A DNA stretch of 6,674 bases from Thermodesulfobacteriales bacterium (GTDB taxonomy: Bacteria; Desulfobacterota_D; UBA1144; Nemesobacterales; UBA2774). Each line of letters begins with the position of its first letter. Position 1 is the stretch's first letter. The notes beneath the pieces are model-generated. The model did no database searches and was not told where the DNA came from. It saw nothing but the letters and a program-made list of their open reading frames with translations. Both the position numbers and the translations under genes were made by a program. The stretch spans positions 1-6,674 of the forward strand of contig SPCL01000113.1 of NCBI GenBank assembly GCA_004525335.1. Reading direction: 5' to 3'. Of the stretch, positions 1-5,770 are shown piece by piece.

Positions 1-37
1 AAATAGTAGGGTATTTGGTGTTTATCAATAATGCCAT
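1..37 (-). CDS. Possible 5' end of a minus-strand gene running off the left edge
   Basis: Reading leftwards from an ATG at 37-35, the frame stays open to the window edge and begins MALLINTKYPTI. It is preceded on the minus strand by AGAGGGGG (47-40), a strong purine-rich Shine-Dalgarno a few bases before the ATG, which is the main reason to call a gene here. Only 12 residues are visible, so no family can be named and coding bias cannot be judged. A 14-base dyad touches the upstream end of the ribosome binding site. The gene could be real or chance; the left-hand sequence would settle it. Confidence 0.4.
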   Translation of the reverse strand, partial: MALLINTKYPTI

Positions 38-46
38 TACCCCCTC

Positions 47-60
47 TCAGATGTATCTGA
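47..60. promoter_or_regulatory. Small dyad next to the leftmost ribosome binding site
   Basis: TCAGAT-GT-ATCTGA is a perfect 6-base inverted repeat around a 2-base spacer. On the minus strand it lies just upstream of, and overlaps by one base, the AGAGGGGG ribosome binding site of the gene starting at 37. A two-base loop is too tight for a good RNA hairpin, so a protein-binding operator is the more plausible reading if it is not chance. Confidence 0.2.
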
Positions 61-125
61 ACTTTTATATTCTTTTTGTCAGAAATAGAAAAGAACTATA
101 ACTCAGAAGCAAGCAAGTTTAGTGT

Positions 126-389
126 GTGGCAACAGTCAGCAAGCTCACGCTCGATGTAGAAATAAAGGGTGAGTCCTTAAAGGAACTTTCAAATCACTTA
201 AATGAAGTCAGCAGGAACTCGCAAAAGGTCGATAGCGAGACCTCCAAGAGCTTTAACAATCTCAACAGATTAGCAGGCGGCACAACTAGAACATTAAAGA
301 ACCTTAACCTTGTATCTGCGGAGACCCTGAAACAGGTACAGGGTGACGGATTAAAAACGTTAAAGACAAAGAAAGATTTCTCACGTTAG
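126..389 (+). pseudogene. Short frame resembling the N-terminus of a phage tail tape-measure protein, ending in a repeat copy (probable remnant)
   Basis: The frame starts at GTG 126, straight after an in-frame TAG (120-122), with no good Shine-Dalgarno, and encodes 87 residues. Residues 2-60 (ATVSKLTLDVEIKGES..., then a polar, Asn/Ser/Lys-rich helical stretch) look like real protein. They resemble the opening of phage or prophage tail tape-measure proteins, which typically start with a short beta strand (xKLxxDVxIKG) followed by long coiled coil. Those proteins run to many hundreds of residues, so this would be only the first few percent. From about residue 66 the reading continues through a dispersed hairpin repeat (321-348), giving AETLKQVQGDG, a typical repeat-derived tail, then stops. 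I infer a decayed prophage fragment truncated at a repeat. The family match is from recognition of style, not a search; a spurious frame remains possible. Confidence 0.3.
321..348. repeat. Dispersed hairpin repeat, copy A
   Basis: ACCCTG (324-329) pairs perfectly with CAGGGT (339-344) around the loop AAACAGGTA, and GACGG follows. Sequence and layout match copy B (583-610): same AAACA-type loop, same GAC tail, different but still complementary stem bases. It lies in the reading frame of the tape-measure-like remnant and supplies its last part. Confidence 0.6.
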
Positions 390-513
390 AATTTGTTTGA
401 TCATATTTCCCGTTTTAAATGGCTTGGGTGTGATTCATACTAGGGCGTCCAAATCCTGCGCACACTCGGATTTGTTGGTCGAAATGACAGTGGTTTGTTC
501 GATATGCCTGCGA

Positions 514-525
514 TTCAGAATGACA
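514..525. repeat. Half copy of the dispersed repeat
   Basis: TTCAGAATGACA is identical to the right arm and tail of copy B (599-610), but no matching left arm precedes it. A still weaker fragment, AATGACAG, occurs at 483-490. They look like degraded or partial copies; short enough that chance cannot be excluded. Confidence 0.35.
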
Positions 526-582
526 GACAAAGAGGGATGTGACCACATAGCACGTAATGTCAGAATACAAAAACAAAAAATT

Positions 583-610
583 AGATTCTGAAACAAGGTT
601 CAGAATGACA
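583..610. repeat. Dispersed hairpin repeat, copy B
   Basis: ATTCTG (585-590) pairs perfectly with CAGAAT (601-606) around the loop AAACAAGGTT, followed by GACA. Compared with copy A, two stem positions differ on each arm, and the changes compensate so that pairing is kept. This suggests selection on, or an origin from, a palindromic element rather than simple chance. Confidence 0.6.
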
Positions 611-714
611 AAGAAGAAATCCCCTTTAATTTGGTAATAGTAAGCTTGCAATCCCAGGTAACCGATATAGAGATTTTATGTAACAGCGACCGATTGCGCG
701 CTTGCTTGCAACCG

Positions 715-736
715 TTCCCCTTTTTCTAAGGGGGAA
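715..736. repeat. C/G-rich hairpin
   Basis: TTCCCC (715-720) pairs with GGGGAA (731-736). The stem extends through TT/AA (721-722 with 728-729) if one G is bulged. On neither strand is it followed by a run of T in the transcript: the plus strand continues GAAAAAA and the minus strand CGGTTGC. It is therefore not a textbook intrinsic terminator, although it could still protect or end the transcript of the minus-strand gene ending at 797. Confidence 0.4.
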
Positions 737-750
737 GAAAAAAGGCCAAT

Positions 751-784
751 GGATTCCCAATTAAGGCGTTCGGGAATGACGGAT
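751..784. repeat. Dispersed hairpin repeat, copy D
   Basis: ATTCCC (753-758) pairs with GGGAAT (772-777) around a 13-base loop, followed by GACGGAT. The layout (six-base stem, short loop, GAC tail) matches copies A and B, with a third compensated stem sequence and a different loop (AATTAAGGCGTTC). It sits just downstream of the YbhB-like gene on the minus strand and could form a 3' hairpin on that mRNA. Confidence 0.5.
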
Positions 785-792
785 AGAAAGAG

Positions 793-810
793 AAAATCAC
801 CTTCTCTTAT
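793..810. repeat. 18-base exact direct repeat, copy 1
   Basis: AAAATCACCTTCTCTTAT here is identical to 2351-2368. In this copy it spans the last codons and stop of the YbhB-like gene (YKRR-stop on the minus strand). In the other it encodes IREGDF inside the Nudix gene, in a different reading frame, so protein homology does not explain it. Confidence 0.5.
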
Positions 811-1234
811 AAGTACCCATTAACTCGGCGTTGTCTATTATATGCCCCACCATTGAGGCCTCAAGCTCTTCTTTAGTAGAGCCTTCTTCTAAATCAAGAT
901 ATGTGTCTAATGCGTATAATTTGAAGATATATCTGTGAGTTCCTGAAGGCGGACATGGGCCGCCATAGCCTGTTCTGCCCCAGCTGTTTGTTCCGGTGAT
1001 TCCTTTGGGCTCCTTACCCTTCTCAATTTTAGTAACGTAAGGGGGTATGTTGAAGACAATCCAGTGATCCCAAGTCCGTCCGGGAGCGTCCGGATCATCG
1101 TTTATTAAAACAAGACTCTTCGTATCTTCGGGAACATCCTCTATATTGAATTCAGGGGATGTGTCAGAACCATCACAAGTATATTCGGACGGTATTTCTT
1201 TAGTATGTTGAAACGCAGGACTTGTTATTTTCAT
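797..1234 (-). CDS. YbhB/YbcL-family (PEBP, Raf-kinase-inhibitor-like) protein
   Basis: The gene encodes 145 residues, a normal length for the bacterial YbhB/YbcL branch of the phosphatidylethanolamine-binding protein fold. These are small beta-sandwich proteins with an anion-binding pocket whose bacterial role is poorly defined. Visible signatures are CDGSDTSPEF (20-29), the DPDAP pocket motif (47-51), DHWIVFNIP (56-64), GYGGPCPPSGTHRY (89-102) and the usual AxLMGTYKR ending (136-144). No signal peptide is present, so it should be cytoplasmic. The ATG at 1234 gives MKITSPAF, the usual family start; AAAGG lies 10 bases upstream as a modest ribosome binding site, and an in-frame stop further upstream rules out a longer start. 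It is last in the minus-strand block, 101 bases after ssb, so it may have its own promoter. Family call is firm; substrate unknown. Confidence 0.93.
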   Translation of the reverse strand: MKITSPAFQHTKEIPSEYTCDGSDTSPEFNIEDVPEDTKSLVLINDDPDAPGRTWDHWIVFNIPPYVTKIEKGKEPKGITGTNSWGRTGYGGPCPPSGTHRYIFKLYALDTYLDLEEGSTKEELEASMVGHIIDNAELMGTYKRR

Positions 1235-1335
1235 ATTTCCAGAACCTTTGCATAACTCCTCTTTTTATCTGAGCGTGCAGAGATTAAAGAAGACAAGTTG
1301 GGATCAGTCAGAGCTATACTTAATTAAGGAAAGAT

Positions 1336-1773
1336 CTAAAACGGTATGTCATCATCACTACCGAAAGAATCGTCTTCAATATCGAAGTCAGCCGGCACTT
1401 TTTGATCGGGAGTTGAAGGCGCTTCAGATCTTGCACCTTGTCCCCCTTGCCCGCCTAGCATCTGCATGTTTCTTGCAACTATCTCGGTTGTATACCGCGT
1501 GTTCCCTTCTTTATCTTCCCAGGACCGGGTCTTGATTGAGCCTTCTATGTATATCATTCTTCCTTTACTTAGATACTCTCCGCAAATCTCAGCCAATCTT
1601 CCCCAGGCCACTATGCGGTGCCACTCTGTGTCTTCCTGCTTCTCACCTGCTTTATTTGTATATTTTTCAGTTGTAGCAAGAGTGAAATTGGCCACAGCCT
1701 GACCCCCGGTTGTATAGCGAATCTCCGGGTCGCGTCCTAAATTACCTATCAACATTACTTTATTTACGGCCAT
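1336..1773 (-). CDS. ssb: Single-stranded DNA-binding protein
   Basis: This 145-residue SSB coats single-stranded DNA during replication, recombination and repair, normally as a homotetramer. The OB fold spans about residues 1-106: NKVMLIGNLGRDPEIRYT (4-21), then ANFTLAT (28-34), the conserved TEWHRIVAWGRLAEI (49-63), and YLSKGRMIYIEGSIKTRSW (67-85) with the aromatic DNA-stacking residues. A short flexible Gly/Gln/Pro linker (107-128) leads to an acidic tail ending DDDIPF (140-145), the docking tip for partner proteins. I chose ATG 1773 over the upstream in-frame TTG at 1803. GGGAG (1784-1780) lies 6 bases before the ATG and family members begin MAxNKVxLIGNLG, whereas the ten extra residues from the TTG match nothing typical. 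It lies 64 bases after the Nudix gene, likely within the same transcript. Confidence 0.97.
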   Translation of the reverse strand: MAVNKVMLIGNLGRDPEIRYTTGGQAVANFTLATTEKYTNKAGEKQEDTEWHRIVAWGRLAEICGEYLSKGRMIYIEGSIKTRSWEDKEGNTRYTTEIVARNMQMLGGQGGQGARSEAPSTPDQKVPADFDIEDDSFGSDDDIPF

Positions 1774-1779
1774 TCTTAT

Positions 1780-1784
1780 CTCCC
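1780..1784 (-). promoter_or_regulatory. Ribosome binding site that decides the ssb start
   Basis: GGGAG on the minus strand, six bases before the ATG at 1773. It supports that start over the TTG at 1803, because the site lies inside the longer frame. Confidence 0.7.
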
Positions 1785-1837
1785 GAAATCGTTCTTTTAT
1801 CAAATTCTATCATCTGAGGTGATTAAAATCCAGGATT

Positions 1838-2428
1838 CTAAAATAGATGAGCCGAAATTGAGAGAAATTGATGGAGGATTCTGCCCGTCATACCCCAAAT
1901 AAGGTATTGTTCATAATTATAGGCATAGTCCTCAATTTCTCCTCCGTCTCTTTCCCTAATCCTAATCTCTTTATTCCTATAGTCAACCAAATGCCGCATG
2001 GGCACCCAAACTGTCCTCTCTACCTCTTTTACATCCGGGATTATAGTTACTTCTTCATTTAAAACAGATAAATACGGGGTTACAACATAGTTTCGAGCTC
2101 TTGGATTATTTGGATTTACATCATCAAGTGTGCCTAGAATTTTCCCGCTCTTGTTAATGTTAATCCCGACCTCTTCCTTTGTCTCACGGATTGCGGTATC
2201 GAGTTTGCTCTTATCAAAACTATCCATTTTGCCGCCTGGAAACGCCATGTGCCCGGAGAAAGGATCCCACTCACTTTCAGGTCGTTTAATAAAGAGGAGA
2301 GAAAACCCCAAATCACATTGCTTAAGAATCATGAGCACTGAGGCGTGAACAAAATCACCTTCTCTTATGATTTCGTTTGAGCTTCTGTTTAATAAAAGTT
2401 CCTGTAATTTTTCGATTGTATCACTCAA
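1838..2428 (-). CDS. NudL/CoA-pyrophosphatase-like Nudix hydrolase
   Basis: The gene encodes 196 residues. Nudix hydrolases cleave nucleoside diphosphates linked to another group; this subgroup (NudL, PCD1, NUDT7/8) splits coenzyme A or acyl-CoA into 3',5'-ADP and phosphopantetheine. The subgroup signature upstream of the Nudix box is clear: LLFIKRPESEWDPFSGHMAFPGG (44-66). The box itself is G66-x5-D72-x8-R81-E82-x2-E85-E86-x-G88, including the catalytic/metal residues R81, E82, E85 and E86. Asp in place of the first Glu, with one extra spacer residue, is usual in NudL-type proteins. The start is TTG at 2428, with GGA eight bases upstream (2439-2437). An in-frame stop lies just upstream and the next Met (33) falls inside the fold, so TTG is the best choice. 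It follows hyuA by 35 bases, consistent with one transcript. Substrate is inferred from the signature only. Confidence 0.9.
   Translation of the reverse strand: MSDTIEKLQELLLNRSSNEIIREGDFVHASVLMILKQCDLGFSLLFIKRPESEWDPFSGHMAFPGGKMDSFDKSKLDTAIRETKEEVGININKSGKILGTLDDVNPNNPRARNYVVTPYLSVLNEEVTIIPDVKEVERTVWVPMRHLVDYRNKEIRIRERDGGEIEDYAYNYEQYLIWGMTGRILHQFLSISAHLF
2351..2368. repeat. 18-base exact direct repeat, copy 2
   Basis: AAAATCACCTTCTCTTAT is identical to 793-810. Here it encodes IREGDF (residues 21-26) near the N-terminus of the Nudix hydrolase. Flanking bases differ on both sides. Confidence 0.5.
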
Positions 2429-2463
2429 TTTAAGTTTCCATAACCATCAGAATATATAATGTT

Positions 2464-4419
2464 CTAAAGAACAGAGATAATATTACCCCAATCATCTACA
2501 TGACATTTATAGCCGGGCGGAATTAATATTGTAGAAGTATCTTCTAACACTAAAGCCGGGCCTTTAAATTTATAACCAGAGTAAAAGTCTTTTCGAGTAT
2601 AGGCTTTTACATTAAGACTTTTCCCGCCGAAGATAATCTTTTCTTTTGAGGTTTTTATTTTGATTCTATCATTTTGTATATGAGGAATTTCAAGCTCTCT
2701 TTTTTTGGCAATAGCTCTTAGCCTTAAAGTAATAACATCCACCTCACTCTTGGCTTTATTGTAACCATACATCTTTTTATGTTCATAATGAAAAGTGCGT
2801 ATGAAATTTTTACTATATGGAACGGTTATTTCGTGAGATTGTCTTTTGTATCTGATATCTAAAAATCTATTAAACTTAATTTTGTGAGTTGCAAAATCTT
2901 TATATGCCTTAACTTCAAGTGAAGAGAAAACTTCATCCAAAATAGTGGATTTAGCTTCTTCCTGATTTAGAAAAACAGTAAGGCTATAATCCTTAAAGGT
3001 GTCCGCTGTAAGCATCCCTAGAGCGGAGAGCACACCCGGGTCCTTAGGGAAAATTATGGTTTTAATCCCCATACTTTGAGCTAACTCAGATGCGTGAAGC
3101 CCACCCGCCCCTCCGAAAGATAGCATAGCGAATTCTCTGGGATCATATCCTTTTCCTATTGAAATCACCCTAAGCGCTCTTTCCATATTGGCATTTGCAA
3201 CCTTTATTATTCCCTCTGCAACTTCTTCAATGGAAAGTTTGAGACGGCGTGCAAGTTTTCTAAGAGATGATTTTGATTTCTGAGGAAATATTTTCATCAG
3301 GCCTCCCAAGAAAGATTCAGCTTTAATCCTTCCCAAGACTATATTGGCATCTGTAACTGTAGCCTCTGAGCCCTTTCCATAGCATGCTGGTCCCGGGTCT
3401 GCCCCTGCGCTTTCCGGGCCTACTTTTAGCGCTCCACCGGAATCAATGCGGGCTATTGATCCGCCACCGGCGCCAATGGTTGTAATATCAATCATAGGAA
3501 TTTTTATTGGAACCCCGTCAATCAAAGTTTCAGTCGTAAACTTTGGCCCATCCTCACATAGCGCAACATCCGTTGATGTGCCCCCCATATCATAAGTGAT
3601 TATATTTTTATAACCTGCCAACTTAGCGATCTTTGTACCACCGACAACTCCACCTGCGGGCCCGGAGAGTATTATCCTGACCGGCTCTGTTGACGCTTGC
3701 TCAGGAGACATTATTCCGCCGCTTGATTGCATAATTGATACGTCTGCACCCGGCAATTTCTGTGACAATGTGTTCATGTAATTTTTCACTTTTGGGAGCA
3801 GATAGGAATTTGCCAAAATGGTTGATGTCCTCTCAAATTCTCTAAATTCTGGGAGAATTGTAGAAGAAATTGAGATTGGGAGACCAAGACTCTTTAGATA
3901 TTTCCCCACCTTTTCTTCATTTGCCGGATTGGCGTATGAATGCAAGAAACAGATAGCAACACCTTCTACGTTAAGCTTTTTGATTTTTGCAGAAAGCTTA
4001 AGCACTTCAGATTTATTTATATTTTCTATGACCCTACCTTCATAGGTAGTTCTCTCAGTTATGCCGAATCTCAAGGACTGCTCGACAAGAGGTATAGGAG
4101 CTTCCCAGAAAATATCATATAGCTTACCTCTATTCTGCCTACCGATTTGTATTACATCTTCAAAACCTTTTGTCGTGATAAGAGCAATACGCGCACCTTT
4201 TCGCTCTAATAGAGCATTAGTAGCGACAGTAGTGCCGTGAACAATATGCAAATCGAATTGCTCGTTTCCAAGCACTTCTTTAATACCTGAGATAATTGCT
4301 TTAGACGGGTCATCTGGCGTTGAAGGGACCTTGTGAATACTTAGACCGTCGCCGTCAATGAAGACAAAGTCAGTAAAAGTACCGCCGGTATCAATGCCTA
4401 TTTGGATTTGCTCAAGCAT
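2464..4419 (-). CDS. Hydantoinase/oxoprolinase family protein, HyuA-type subunit
   Basis: The gene encodes 651 residues, near the usual length of HyuA-type ATPase subunits (N-methylhydantoinase A, acetophenone/acetone carboxylase beta, N-terminal half of 5-oxoprolinase). These enzymes use ATP to activate a lactam, hydantoin or ketone, typically with a HyuB partner. The N-terminal ASKHA-type fold is clear: GIDTGGTFTDFV (8-19), HGTTVATNALLERKGA (61-76) and FREFERTSTILANSYLLP (192-209). The catalytic region has SSGG (232-235), SGPAGGVVGG (252-261), DMGGTSTDVAL (277-287), IGAGGGSIA (315-323), GADPGPACYG (339-348) and FGGAGGLHA (435-443); a C-terminal domain follows about residue 475. All core motifs look intact. 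The ATG is only seven residues before GIDTGGT, so the start is secure although no Shine-Dalgarno is visible in the AT-rich leader. No hyuB is adjacent: the next gene is a Nudix hydrolase 35 bases on, and rpoZ lies upstream. Substrate cannot be assigned. Confidence 0.93.
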   Translation of the reverse strand: MLEQIQIGIDTGGTFTDFVFIDGDGLSIHKVPSTPDDPSKAIISGIKEVLGNEQFDLHIVHGTTVATNALLERKGARIALITTKGFEDVIQIGRQNRGKLYDIFWEAPIPLVEQSLRFGITERTTYEGRVIENINKSEVLKLSAKIKKLNVEGVAICFLHSYANPANEEKVGKYLKSLGLPISISSTILPEFREFERTSTILANSYLLPKVKNYMNTLSQKLPGADVSIMQSSGGIMSPEQASTEPVRIILSGPAGGVVGGTKIAKLAGYKNIITYDMGGTSTDVALCEDGPKFTTETLIDGVPIKIPMIDITTIGAGGGSIARIDSGGALKVGPESAGADPGPACYGKGSEATVTDANIVLGRIKAESFLGGLMKIFPQKSKSSLRKLARRLKLSIEEVAEGIIKVANANMERALRVISIGKGYDPREFAMLSFGGAGGLHASELAQSMGIKTIIFPKDPGVLSALGMLTADTFKDYSLTVFLNQEEAKSTILDEVFSSLEVKAYKDFATHKIKFNRFLDIRYKRQSHEITVPYSKNFIRTFHYEHKKMYGYNKAKSEVDVITLRLRAIAKKRELEIPHIQNDRIKIKTSKEKIIFGGKSLNVKAYTRKDFYSGYKFKGPALVLEDTSTILIPPGYKCHVDDWGNIISVL

Positions 4420-4460
4420 ATTATTTTAATATGAAATATCACTTAACTGGATAAGCTCAA

Positions 4461-4489
4461 AACATATCCGATCTAATAAATTGTAGCAA
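4461..4489 (-). promoter_or_regulatory. Candidate sigma-70-type promoter for the hyuA block
   Basis: On the minus strand, TTGCTA (4489-4484), a 17-base spacer, then TATGTT (4466-4461). Each hexamer matches the consensus at four of six positions. It would start transcription about 35 bases before the hyuA ATG. The surroundings are very AT-rich, so chance matches are likely. Confidence 0.3.
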
Positions 4490-4618
4490 TATAAAATAGC
4501 GCTGAGAATAGAGAATTACAAGCTAGTCTGAAAATGGGTGTTTTCTAATGAATACAACTTCAGGAAAAAATAAGTTGGTTTCTAGAAATATAACTTTTGT
4601 AGTTAAAGGGGGGTTAAA

Positions 4619-4828
4619 TTAATACTTGTCCAGATCTACTGGGTAAACGACTCTGACCTTTTCTTCCGCGATTTCTCTTAAAGCTGATACAACGACTTTA
4701 TTCTCAGTCTCTTCAGAAAGAATAGGAGCGCCTTTCAGAAGAAGCCTAGCTCTCTTCATTGCAGCTACAGAAAGAGCAAATCTATTTACAACCTTCTCTA
4801 AACAATCTTCAATTGTTACTCTGGCCAT
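4619..4828 (-). CDS. rpoZ: DNA-directed RNA polymerase omega subunit
   Basis: The gene encodes 69 residues, a typical omega length. Omega binds the C-terminal part of beta-prime, helps assemble RNA polymerase and, in many proteobacteria, forms one ppGpp site. The N-terminus MARVTIEDCLEKVVNRFALSV is the proteobacterial-type omega signature, followed by AAMKRARLLLKGA (22-34) and the helical KVVVSALREIAEEKV (44-58). The stretch VVNRFALSVAAMKRAR is slightly off the usual pattern (V.NRFxLVxxAxKRAR) but the core NRF and KRAR are kept. The ATG at 4828 has AGGGG nine bases upstream (4842-4838). In many proteobacteria rpoZ follows gmk and precedes spoT; here it stands alone, divergent from hisIE, with about 200 gene-free bases before hyuA on the same strand. 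Confidence 0.96.
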   Translation of the reverse strand: MARVTIEDCLEKVVNRFALSVAAMKRARLLLKGAPILSEETENKVVVSALREIAEEKVRVVYPVDLDKY

Positions 4829-4861
4829 TGTGAGATACCCCTATCAATAAAATTTGAATAT

Positions 4862-4890
4862 AATATAAGGCAAGAAGCCATATAAGTAAA
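4862..4890 (-). promoter_or_regulatory. Candidate rpoZ promoter
   Basis: On the minus strand, TTTACT (4890-4885), a 17-base spacer, then TATATT (4867-4862). The -10 matches the sigma-70 consensus at five of six positions and the -35 at four. It would give a leader of roughly 25-30 bases ahead of the rpoZ ATG. Confidence 0.45.
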
Positions 4891-4906
4891 GACGCTTAGT
4901 TAAAGC

Positions 4907-4935
4907 TAGACTTCGAGTAAAGCGGTGAATATGTT
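4907..4935 (+). promoter_or_regulatory. Candidate hisIE promoter
   Basis: TAGACT (4907-4912), a 17-base spacer, then TATGTT (4930-4935). Each hexamer matches the consensus at four of six. The predicted start, near 4942, lies just before the GGAGG ribosome binding site, so the leader would be too short for a his-leader attenuator; no His-rich leader peptide is seen. Confidence 0.35.
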
Positions 4936-4948
4936 AATATAGTTGCCC

Positions 4949-4953
4949 GGAGG
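4949..4953 (+). promoter_or_regulatory. Strong ribosome binding site of hisIE
   Basis: GGAGG, six bases before the ATG at 4960; near-ideal Shine-Dalgarno and spacing, the best in the window. Confidence 0.85.
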
Positions 4954-4959
4954 CGCATA

Positions 4960-5625
4960 ATGGATTTAGAGCAAATTAAATTTAATGAGAATGGCCTTGT
5001 CCCTGTGATTGTGCAGGATGTATCAAGTGGGCAAATACTAATGTTGGCATATGCAAATAAGGATGCCATACAAAGAACTATAGACTCTGGGAAGTCCCAT
5101 TTCTGGAGCCGCTCACGCGAGAAACTCTGGATGAAGGGAGAAGAATCTGGAAATGTGCAGGATATAAAAGAACTCTATTACGACTGTGATATTGATACTA
5201 TATTGTATCTAGTACAACAAACAGGAGTTGCCTGCCACACGGGGGAGAGAACTTGTTTTTACAGATCGACTAACGGTAACCAAGAAGCTCCTACATTCGG
5301 ATCATCAGATTCATCCAAAACCCTTGATGAAGTCTATGAAGTAATACTGGACAGGAAATTAAATCCAAAAGACGGCTCATATGTTAGCGGGCTTTTTGAA
5401 AAAGGGCTCGATAAAATACTCAAGAAAATTGGTGAGGAAGCCGGGGAAACTATAATCGGCGCTAAAAATGGAGATAAAAAAGAGATAATTTACGAAACAG
5501 CGGACCTTTGGTTCCACTCAATGATAGTTCTATCTTATTTTGGAATAACTCCGAAGGATATTTATGAGGAACTCGGAAGAAGATTCGGAAAACCTAAAGA
5601 AGCTTATAGGCAAGAGTCAAAATAA
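4960..5625 (+). CDS. hisIE: Bifunctional phosphoribosyl-AMP cyclohydrolase / phosphoribosyl-ATP pyrophosphatase
   Basis: The 221-residue fusion catalyses steps 2 and 3 of histidine biosynthesis: the HisE half hydrolyses phosphoribosyl-ATP to phosphoribosyl-AMP, and the HisI half opens the adenine ring to ProFAR. HisI (about 1-105) shows HFWSRSREKLWMKGEESGN (47-65), the metal cluster D75-C76-D77-x-D79, then TGVACHTGERTCFY (88-101). C76, C92 and C99 are the expected zinc ligands, and D75, D77 and D79 the expected magnesium ligands. A 20-residue linker leads to HisE (about 122-221): LDEVYEVILDRK (122-133), GSYVSGLFEKGLDKILKKI (139-157), EEAGE (159-163) and ETADLWFH (179-186), the acidic metal-binding helices. 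All key residues are present, so both activities are expected. It is separate from other his genes and transcribed divergently from rpoZ. Confidence 0.97.
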   Translation: MDLEQIKFNENGLVPVIVQDVSSGQILMLAYANKDAIQRTIDSGKSHFWSRSREKLWMKGEESGNVQDIKELYYDCDIDTILYLVQQTGVACHTGERTCFYRSTNGNQEAPTFGSSDSSKTLDEVYEVILDRKLNPKDGSYVSGLFEKGLDKILKKIGEEAGETIIGAKNGDKKEIIYETADLWFHSMIVLSYFGITPKDIYEELGRRFGKPKEAYRQESK

Positions 5626-5647
5626 TATTATAGAATTGCTAAAGCTA

Positions 5648-5658
5648 TACTGCTCCCC
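5648..5658. repeat. Inverted partner of the GGGGAGCAGTA repeat
   Basis: TACTGCTCCCC is the exact reverse complement of 5758-5768. It lies 22 bases after the hisIE stop, in AT-rich sequence. Confidence 0.45.
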
Positions 5659-5755
5659 ATTAAGAACATCATAAAATAAGCTAGTAAGATTTAAATAGAA
5701 CCTCAAGGCGGTTACCTTCATTCAGCTCTTGGGTATCGCAACCCGATTCAGGCGG

Positions 5756-5770
5756 AAGGGGAGCAGTACA
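5756..5770. repeat. 15-base flanking repeat, left copy
   Basis: AAGGGGAGCAGTACA matches 6404-6418 (AAGGGGGGCAGTACA) at 14 of 15 positions. The two copies lie in the same orientation on either side of the GC-rich frame 5846-6328. A second short motif, CATGCTTCACA (5775-5785), follows and recurs as CATGCTTGACA at 6392-6402. Confidence 0.45.

Larger units (their letters stand above)
390..796. other. Gene-free region rich in repeats
   Basis: I see no convincing gene here. The open frames on both strands (for example 397-591 plus and 415-651 minus) translate to low-quality sequence such as FVILNLVSESNF, the familiar read-through of hairpin repeats. The region carries repeat copies B and D, a half copy near 514-525, and a C/G hairpin at 715-736. 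It lies downstream of the minus-strand YbhB-like gene, which ends at 797. Confidence 0.6.

Noticed and set aside
3..101. Plus-strand open stretch from the left edge
   Set aside because: Short, no recognisable motif, and antisense to the better supported minus-strand gene start at 37.
415..651. Minus-strand 78-codon frame and the overlapping plus-strand frame 397-591
   Set aside because: Both translate repeat-derived, low-quality sequence (for example FVILNLVSESNF), have no ribosome binding site, and overlap each other on opposite strands.
715..736. Intrinsic terminator for the YbhB-like gene
   Set aside because: A hairpin is present, but no T-run follows it on the minus strand, so it does not meet the usual pattern.
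1319..1328. Palindrome CTTAATTAAG between ssb and the YbhB-like gene
   Set aside because: Ten-base AT-rich palindromes are common by chance in such sequence, and nothing else marks it as functional.
1774..1803. Upstream TTG start for ssb adding ten residues
   Set aside because: The GGGAG ribosome binding site lies inside this extension, and the family begins at MAVNKVMLIGNLG.
4548..4622. Plus-strand 24-codon frame (MNTTSGKNKL...) ending inside rpoZ
   Set aside because: Very short, only a weak GGGTG ahead of it, AT-rich surroundings and antisense overlap with the rpoZ stop; no support for a real peptide.
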